64,000 nt of DNA from the NCBI RefSeq assembly GCF_000510725.1, contig NZ_AZNZ01000011.1:62001-126000 (forward strand), written 5' to 3'. The notes beneath the pieces are model-generated. The model searched no databases. It was not told the origin of the DNA and saw only the letters and a list, made by a program, of their open reading frames with translations. This DNA is from Pseudoxanthomonas sp. J31. Lineage in GTDB: Bacteria; Pseudomonadota; Gammaproteobacteria; Xanthomonadales; Xanthomonadaceae. Positions 58,705-64,000 of this stretch are shown piece by piece; within the stretch, counting starts at the first letter, position 1, and each line of letters begins with the position of its first letter. Made by a program: the position numbers and the translations under genes.

Positions 58705-59514
58705 ATGCCCGAGATCGCCCTCTCCCAGGTGCTGGTCGCACTTGGCGTGACCCTGGCCGCCGGCCTGGCCACCGGCCTGGGCAGCCTGCTGGTGATCTTC
58801 GCCCGCAACCCGAATCCGCGCCTGCTGGCCTTCGGCCTGGCCTTCGCCGGCGGCGCGATGGTCTATGTCTCACTGTCGGAGATCCTCAACAAGTCGATCG
58901 CCTCCTTCAGCCTGGCCTATGGCGACAAGGCCGGCTTCGCCGGGGCGACCTGCGCCTTCCTGGCCGGGCTGGTGGCGATCATGCTGATCGACCGGCTGAT
59001 CCCCAATCCGCACGACAGCCTCACCAGCGACGACCCGGCGCTGCGCGAGCACAACCGCGAGTACATCCGCCGGGTGGGCCTGATGACCGCGGTGGCGATC
59101 ACCGCGCACAACTTCCCCGAAGGCCTGGCGACCTTCTTCGCGACCCTGGAGAGCCCGGCCCTGGGCCTGCCGCTGGCCTTCGCCATCGCCATCCACAACA
59201 TCCCCGAGGGCATCGCCATCGCGGTGCCGGTGTACTACGCCACCGGCAACAAGCGTTACGCCTTCATCGCCAGCCTGCTGTCCGGCCTGGCCGAGCCGAT
59301 CGGCGCCGGCGTGGGCTACGCCCTGCTGTCGCAGGTGATGACCGACGCGGTGTTCGGCGCGGTGTTCGGGATCATCGCCGGGGTCATGGTGTTCCTGGCG
59401 ATCGACGAGCTGCTGCCGGCGGCCAAGCGCTACGGCAAGGGCCACGAGACCGTGTACGGCCTGGTCAGCGGCATGGCGGTGCTGGCCGTGAGCCTGGTCC
59501 TGTTCAAGCTGTGA
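58705..59514 (+). CDS. zupT: ZIP-family zinc transporter ZupT
   Basis: Imports zinc and other divalent metals, 269 residues, about eight membrane segments. The metal-binding helices carry HNFPEGLATFFATLE (helix IV) and HNIPEGIAIAVPVYYATG (helix V), the family hallmark. Long loop (PHDSLTSDDPALREHNREY) between helices III and IV. Start at ATG 58705. Convergent with rluC, 16 bp apart. Confidence 0.94.
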   Translation: MPEIALSQVLVALGVTLAAGLATGLGSLLVIFARNPNPRLLAFGLAFAGGAMVYVSLSEILNKSIASFSLAYGDKAGFAGATCAFLAGLVAIMLIDRLIPNPHDSLTSDDPALREHNREYIRRVGLMTAVAITAHNFPEGLATFFATLESPALGLPLAFAIAIHNIPEGIAIAVPVYYATGNKRYAFIASLLSGLAEPIGAGVGYALLSQVMTDAVFGAVFGIIAGVMVFLAIDELLPAAKRYGKGHETVYGLVSGMAVLAVSLVLFKL

Positions 59515-59530
59515 ACGCCGCGGCGGCGGC

Positions 59531-60490
59531 CTAGTCGAGCCGGTCCAGCACCTCGCGCAGCTCCGGCGGCAGCGGCGCATTGAGGGTGTACGGGGTGCGG
59601 CCGGCGTCCAGGGCGAACTCCAGCGAAGCCGCGTGCAGGAACAGCCGGCGCAACCCGGCCTTGTCGCGCAGGCGGCGGTTGACCTCCGGGTCCCCGTACT
59701 TGTCGTCGCCGGCCACCGGGTGGCCGAGGTGGCGGGCATGGACCCGGATCTGGTGGGTGCGGCCGGTCTCGATCCGCACCTCGCAGTAGGAATGCCCGCC
59801 GCGCCGCTCCAGCACCCGGAAGTGGCTCAGCGAGGGCTTGCCCGCCGGGGCCACCTGCACGTGGCGCTCGCCGCCCTGGCGCAGGCCCACATGCAACGGG
59901 GCGTCCACGCTCATGGTGCCGTCGGGCATGCGCCCGGCCAGCAGGGCCAGGTAGCGCTTGCGGATGCCGCCGCCGGCGCCGCCCTCGCGCATCAGTGCCT
60001 GCAGCTCGGCCAGGGCCGAGCGCTTCTTGGCCACCACCAGGATGCCGGAGGTGTCCCGGTCCAAGCGGTGGGCCAGTTCCAGGGTCTGGCCCGGGCGCAG
60101 GGCGCGCAGGGTCTCGATGGCGCCGAAGCTGATCCCGCTGCCGCCGTGGCTGGCCACGCCGGAAGGCTTGTCCACCACGAGGATGCGCGCATCTTCGAAG
60201 ACGATCGCCGCTTCCATGCGCTGCAGCAGGCCCGGCGCCGGGGTCCCGCGCTCGCCCTCCGGCTCGATCCGCACCGGCGGGATGCGCACCTCGTCGCCGC
60301 CGGCCAGCTTGCGCTCGGCCTTGGCGCGGCCGCCGTTCACCCGCACCTGGCCGCTGCGCACCAGCTTGTACACCAGGCTGCGCGGGGCGCCCTTGAGCTG
60401 GCCCAGCAGGAAGTTGTCCAGGCGCTGCCCGTCACGGTCTTCAGGCACCGTAACGGTGCGGGTTCCTGCCCGGGGGGATGGGTCGGTCAT
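59531..60490 (-). CDS. rluC: Ribosomal large-subunit pseudouridine synthase RluC
   Basis: Modifies uridines in 23S rRNA (C-type RluA family). 319 residues: N-terminal S4 domain (QRLDNFLLGQLKGAPRSLVYKLVRSGQVRVNG) and catalytic domain with the essential Asp in HRLDRDTSGILVVAK (Asp about 145). End at 59531. Divergent from rne with a 417-bp gap, the same arrangement as in E. coli. Confidence 0.93.
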   Translation of the reverse strand: MTDPSPRAGTRTVTVPEDRDGQRLDNFLLGQLKGAPRSLVYKLVRSGQVRVNGGRAKAERKLAGGDEVRIPPVRIEPEGERGTPAPGLLQRMEAAIVFEDARILVVDKPSGVASHGGSGISFGAIETLRALRPGQTLELAHRLDRDTSGILVVAKKRSALAELQALMREGGAGGGIRKRYLALLAGRMPDGTMSVDAPLHVGLRQGGERHVQVAPAGKPSLSHFRVLERRGGHSYCEVRIETGRTHQIRVHARHLGHPVAGDDKYGDPEVNRRLRDKAGLRRLFLHAASLEFALDAGRTPYTLNAPLPPELREVLDRLD

Positions 60491-60907
60491 TGGCGGCTAA
60501 TTCTGTTAGACTCGGGTGGCGATGTAAGGGTTTGATTCCGCTGGAAGAAGTCACGGGGCCGAAAGCCCGGACTTCCCGCGACCCCGGCACAGTACGCGAC
60601 CACCGCCCCCGGGGCGGCCATGTTAGCGGCTTGCAGGCAGACCCGGCCATGGCCCGGTGGGTCAGAGCACCGGTAGCTGAACATGTCCCGCGTGGCGTCC
60701 GCGCCAGCGGCCCGCTGTACCTAAAACCAGACAAGCAGAGCGCTCCCGCGGACCGCCGTGGTGTTGCAGCGCTGGAAACCAGGATCCGCCCGGACGCGCT
60801 GTTGCGCGAGGGCGGCGAAGCCCGCCCCGCCGGAACACGGCGGGGCGGGATTCCAGTACGGCGAACGCCCGGCGTTCCGCGCGTCAGAGCGCGATAAGGA
60901 ACGCACC
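60491..60907 (+). promoter_or_regulatory. Long leader of rne with perfect hairpin at 60821-60849
   Basis: The 417 bp between rluC and rne contain no credible gene. A TAGACT -10 at 60507-60512 is the best start candidate, which would give a leader of about 390 nt. The leader holds several stem-loops (CCGCCCC/GGGGCGG near 60604-60617), the strongest being CCCGCCCCGCCG (60821-60832), GAACA loop, CGGCGGGGCGGG (60838-60849), a perfect 12-bp stem. RNase E of E. coli autoregulates through a ~360-nt leader with hairpins; a similar role is likely here. The AAGGAACGC ribosome site lies just before the ATG. Confidence 0.6.
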
Positions 60908-63900
60908 ATGAAGCGAATGCTCATCAACGCCACGCAGGCAGAGGAACTGCGCGTGGCCATCGTGGACGGCCAGACCCTCTACGACATCGACATCGAACAG
61001 CCGTCCAAGGAACAGAAGAAGTCCAACATCTACAAGGGCCGCATCACCCGGCTGGAGCCCTCGCTGGAAGCGGCCTTCGTCGACTACGGCGCCGAGCGCC
61101 ACGGCTTCCTGCCGCTGAAGGAAATCTCCCGCGACTACTTCCAGGCCGGCGTGGACCCGAACAAGGCCGGCATCCGCGAGCTGCTGCGCGAGGGCCAGGA
61201 AGTCGTCGTCCAAGTGGACAAGGACGAGCGCGGCAACAAGGGCGCCGCCCTGACCACGTTCATCTCGCTGGCCGGTCGCTACATGGTGCTGATGCCCAAC
61301 TCCCCGACCGCCGGCGGCGTCTCGCGCCGGATCGAGGGCGAGGACCGGGCCGAGCTCAAGCGCGCCATGGACGCCCTGAACATCCCGGACGACATGGGCG
61401 TGATCATCCGCACCGCAGGCGTGGGCCGCGACGCGGAAGAACTGCAGTGGGACCTGGACTACCTGCTGGCGGTCTGGCGCGCGATCGCCGAGGCGGCCCT
61501 GAGCAAGCCGGCGCCGTTCCTGATCTACCAGGAGTCGCGGCTGATCATCCGTGCCCTGCGCGACTACCTGCGCAACGACATCGGCGAGATCCTGGTCGAC
61601 ACCGAGGAGATGTACAACGACGCGCGGCAGTTCATCGAGCAGGTGATGCCGCACAACCTGCGCAAGCTCAAGCACTACACCGACGACATCCCGCTGTTCA
61701 ACCGCTTCCAGATCGAGTCGCAGATCGAGAACGCCTACGAGCGCACCGTGCGCCTGCCCTCCGGCGGCGCCCTGGTGATCGACCAGACCGAGGCGCTGAC
61801 CGCGATCGACGTCAACTCGGCCCGCGCCACCAAGGGCGGCGACATCGAGGAGACCGCGTTCCAGACCAACCTGGAGGCCGCCGACGAGGTGGCCCGCCAG
61901 CTGCGCCTGCGCGACCTGGGCGGCCTGGTGGTGATCGACTTCATCGACATGTCCTCGTCCAAGCACCAGCGCGCGGTCGAGGAGCGGCTGCAGGCGGCGC
62001 TCAAGTACGACCGCGCCCGCGTCCAGATCGGCCGCATCAGCCGCTTCGGCCTGCTGGAGATGAGCCGCCAGCGCCTGCGCACCAGCCTGGGCGAGGCCAG
62101 CCAGATCGTCTGCCCGCGCTGCGAGGGCCACGGCCGCATGCGCAGCATCGAGTCGCTGTCGCTGTCCATCATCCGCGTCGCCGAGGAGCACGCGATGAAG
62201 GAGAACACCGGGCAGGTCCTGGTCCAGGCCCCGGTGGAGATCGCCAACTTCCTGCTCAACGAGAAGCGCAGCGCGCTGCGCGAGATCGAGACCCGCCACG
62301 ACGCGCCGATCATCATCGTCGCCGACGAGCAGCTGCAGACCCCGCACTACGAGGTCACCCGCCTGCGCGAGAACGAGCTGGGCGAGGAAAGCAGCAAGCC
62401 TTCCTACCAGCGCGGCACCCCGCGCAAGCTGCCGGTGCACGCCCTGACCAAGGCCCAGCTGAACATCCCGCCGGCCCCGGCGGTGACCCGCGTGGCCCCG
62501 CCGCGCCCGGCACCGGTGCGCGAGGAGCGCGAGGAAGCGCCGGCGCAGCCGGCGGCGCCCGCACCTGCCCCGGCGCCTGCCCCGTCCACTGGCGGCGGCG
62601 TGGTCGGCTTCCTCAAGCGCCTGTTTGGCGCGGCGCTGGATCCGGCCCCGGCCAAGCCCGAGCGCACCGCGGCCGCCGGCCAGGGCGAAGGCCGCGGCAA
62701 CCGCAACGAGCGCCCGCGCCGCGAACGCGGCGAGGCGGCCGGCAGCGGCCAGGCGCAGGGCCAGGGACGCAAGCGCGGCCAGGGCAAGGGCGGCAATGGC
62801 CAGGCCCAGCCGAAGCAGGAACGCCAGGAGAAGCAGGACAAGCAGGACAAGGCGCAGCAGCAGGGCCGCAATGGCCAGCAGGCCGGCGGCAACAAGCAGC
62901 AGCCGCAGAAGCAGCGCCAGCCGAAGCCGGCCGAGGCCACCAGCGCCCCCGCCGCCGAAACCGCTGCCCGTCCGGCGCAGCCGCAGCGCCCGCGCACCGA
63001 AGAGCCGGCCCAGGCGGCAGCCGCCGAGCCCGTGCAGCCCGGCACCGCGGCCGTGGCTGCCGCGGCAGCTGCCGCGGTCGCCGCCCCGCTCGACGACACC
63101 AGCAATGTCCCCTCGCCCGCTCCGGCCGAGGCCACCGGCGAGGCGACCGCCGTCGCCGAGGCCGCGGCGCCTGGCGAGGAAGGCGCGTCCGCGGAGGGCG
63201 GCAGCCGCCGTCGGCGCGGCCGTCGCGGTGGCCGTCGCCGCCGTCGCGGTGGTGCCGCGGCCGAGGGTGCCAGCGCCGAGGGCGCGCAGGAACTGGGCGA
63301 AGGCCTCGAGGGCGATGACGACGCCGAGGCCGCGTCCGCGGCACAGGTCGCCCCGGCCAGCCAGCCGGAGTTCGACTTCGACGACCTGCCGGCCCCGGTG
63401 AGCGCGGCCCCGGCCGCGGACGTGGAATCCCATGGCCCTGCGGCTCCGGTTGCCGCCCCGACGGCCGGGCCGGTCGCCGCTGAGCCGGGTGCCGCCGAAA
63501 CCGCGGCTGCCCAGCAGGCCGTGCCCGCGACCGAGGCTGTCGCCGAGACCCCTGCCGAGCCCGCGCCGGTGGAGCAGGCGCCCACCGCCACGCCGGATCC
63601 GGTGCCGGCGGTCGAACCTGCCGCGCCGGTCGAAGCCGTGGCCGCGGAACAGGCCTCCGCGCCGGTGACGCCTGCCGAGGCCGCCGCCACGGCCGCCGCG
63701 CCGGAAGCCGCGCCGCAGCCGGCCGAGGCGACCCCGGCCGATGCCGCTGCCGTCGCCCCGGTCAGCGTGGCCGAAGCGGCGCCGGACGCCCCGGCCTCCG
63801 AGGCCAAGGCGGAGACGCCGGCGGCCGGGGAAGTTCCGGCTCCGGCCGTGGCAGAAGCGCCGGCCGCGGAAGAGCCGGCAGCCGCCGAGGCGGAGCAGCC

Positions 63901-64000
63901 TGCCAACCCGGACCCGTTCACCACCGCCGGCCTGTTTGACCAGCTGCCGGAAAGCGGGCAGGTGCCTGCGCCGCAGGCCGATGCGAGCCAGGCTGATGCC
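60908..64000 (+). CDS. rne: Ribonuclease E (3' end outside window)
   Basis: Endoribonuclease and scaffold of the RNA degradosome. Open from ATG 60908 to base 64000 (1031 codons, no stop), so the C-terminus is cut. N-terminal catalytic half: [32 protein letters not shown]1 domain, DNase-like active-site aspartates in [11 protein letters not shown] and [11 protein letters not shown], and the zinc-link CPRC (residues about 402-405) holding the tetramer. The C-terminal half is low-complexity: Pro/Ala stretches, an Arg-rich patch ([20 protein letters not shown], about residues 760-780) for RNA binding, and a short linear motif GFLKRLFG (membrane-anchor-like amphipathic segment, about 569-576). Partner-binding sites are not recognised. 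Confidence 0.97.
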   Translation, partial: MKRMLINATQAEELRVAIVDGQTLYDIDIEQPSKEQKKSNIYKGRITRLEPSLEAAFVDYGAERHGFLPLKEISRDYFQAGVDPNKAGIRELLREGQEVVVQVDKDERGNKGAALTTFISLAGRYMVLMPNSPTAGGVSRRIEGEDRAELKRAMDALNIPDDMGVIIRTAGVGRDAEELQWDLDYLLAVWRAIAEAALSKPAPFLIYQESRLIIRALRDYLRNDIGEILVDTEEMYNDARQFIEQVMPHNLRKLKHYTDDIPLFNRFQIESQIENAYERTVRLPSGGALVIDQTEALTAIDVNSARATKGGDIEETAFQTNLEAADEVARQLRLRDLGGLVVIDFIDMSSSKHQRAVEERLQAALKYDRARVQIGRISRFGLLEMSRQRLRTSLGEASQIVCPRCEGHGRMRSIESLSLSIIRVAEEHAMKENTGQVLVQAPVEIANFLLNEKRSALREIETRHDAPIIIVADEQLQTPHYEVTRLRENELGEESSKPSYQRGTPRKLPVHALTKAQLNIPPAPAVTRVAPPRPAPVREEREEAPAQPAAPAPAPAPAPSTGGGVVGFLKRLFGAALDPAPAKPERTAAAGQGEGRGNRNERPRRERGEAAGSGQAQGQGRKRGQGKGGNGQAQPKQERQEKQDKQDKAQQQGRNGQQAGGNKQQPQKQRQPKPAEATSAPAAETAARPAQPQRPRTEEPAQAAAAEPVQPGTAAVAAAAAAAVAAPLDDTSNVPSPAPAEATGEATAVAEAAAPGEEGASAEGGSRRRRGRRGGRRRRRGGAAAEGASAEGAQELGEGLEGDDDAEAASAAQVAPASQPEFDFDDLPAPVSAAPAADVESHGPAAPVAAPTAGPVAAEPGAAETAAAQQAVPATEAVAETPAEPAPVEQAPTATPDPVPAVEPAAPVEAVAAEQASAPVTPAEAAATAAAPEAAPQPAEATPADAAAVAPVSVAEAAPDAPASEAKAETPAAGEVPAPAVAEAPAAEEPAAAEAEQPANPDPFTTAGLFDQLPESGQVPAPQADASQADA

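Noticed and set aside
60478-60897. 139-codon frame in the rne leader
   Set aside because: It overlaps the rluC start, has no ribosome site, is Arg/Pro/Gly-rich and contains the leader hairpins.

Overview
The window is 64 kb of very GC-rich chromosomal DNA, and almost all of it is protein-coding. The organism is almost certainly a member of the Xanthomonadaceae (Lysobacteraceae). The evidence is the rpf (DSF quorum-sensing) locus next to lysS and prfB, the kynurenine route to quinolinate (HAAO-KynU-KMO), a smeU1VWU2X-type efflux operon as described in Stenotrophomonas, and the hrcA-grpE-dnaK-dnaJ / recN / fur / bamE / rnfH-ratA / smpB / ssrA neighbourhood. The genus cannot be fixed from the sequence; Pseudoxanthomonas, Luteimonas, Lysobacter or Stenotrophomonas relatives all fit. 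No insertion sequence, prophage, integrase, CRISPR array, tRNA or rRNA was seen.

Layout. 1-2 kb: tyrA (cut by the window edge) and pdxY. 2-7 kb: heat-shock operon hrcA-grpE-dnaK-dnaJ on the minus strand. 7-11 kb: recN, fur, bamE, rnfH, ratA and smpB. 11-14.3 kb: a LysR regulator with a divergent HlyD/DUF2955 export pair, lying between smpB and its partner RNA ssrA (tmRNA, 14352-14706). 14.8-16.3 kb: a UdgX-type uracil-DNA glycosylase, a cysteine-rich metal-binding protein and an MgtC-like protein. 16.4-25.4 kb: the five-gene RND efflux operon smeU1-V-W-U2-X with divergent LysR smeRv, plus a possible translationally coupled leader ORF. 25.5-31.2 kb: an OmpA-like lipoprotein, dnaB, rplI, rpsR, rpsF, an IscA-type Fe-S protein and asnS. 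31.3-39.3 kb: small proteins, a PaiB-like flavoprotein, carbonic anhydrase, the kynurenine genes, exonuclease I, DUF2461 and DUF2939. 39.5-55.3 kb: acnB, a VapBC-like toxin-antitoxin pair, acnA (rpfA position), rpfB, rpfF, convergent rpfC and rpfG, lysS, and prfB with its programmed frameshift. 55.3-64 kb: a proline/alanine-rich transmembrane protein, nfuA, phhB, a TonB-C lipoprotein, zupT, rluC and the start of rne, which runs off the right edge.

How the genes work together. The rpf genes form a complete DSF circuit: RpfF makes the signal, RpfB turns over fatty acids/signal, RpfC senses it, and RpfG degrades cyclic di-GMP. RpfH is absent. SmpB and ssrA provide trans-translation. HAAO, KynU and KMO convert kynurenine to the quinolinate precursor for NAD. 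The Sme genes form a full tripartite pump with two short-chain dehydrogenase-like proteins.

Several signals lie outside the genes. Five genes (recN, smpB, udgX, can, nfuA) have a -10-like hexamer ending exactly 6 nt before the ATG and no ribosome-binding site, which points to leaderless mRNAs. Heptamer repeats (GTGATTN) sit around dnaK/dnaJ and after asnS. There is a perfect 9-mer DnaA box upstream of dnaB, and a roughly 400-nt structured leader in front of rne. All functional statements are read from sequence and remembered family knowledge; no database search was run.
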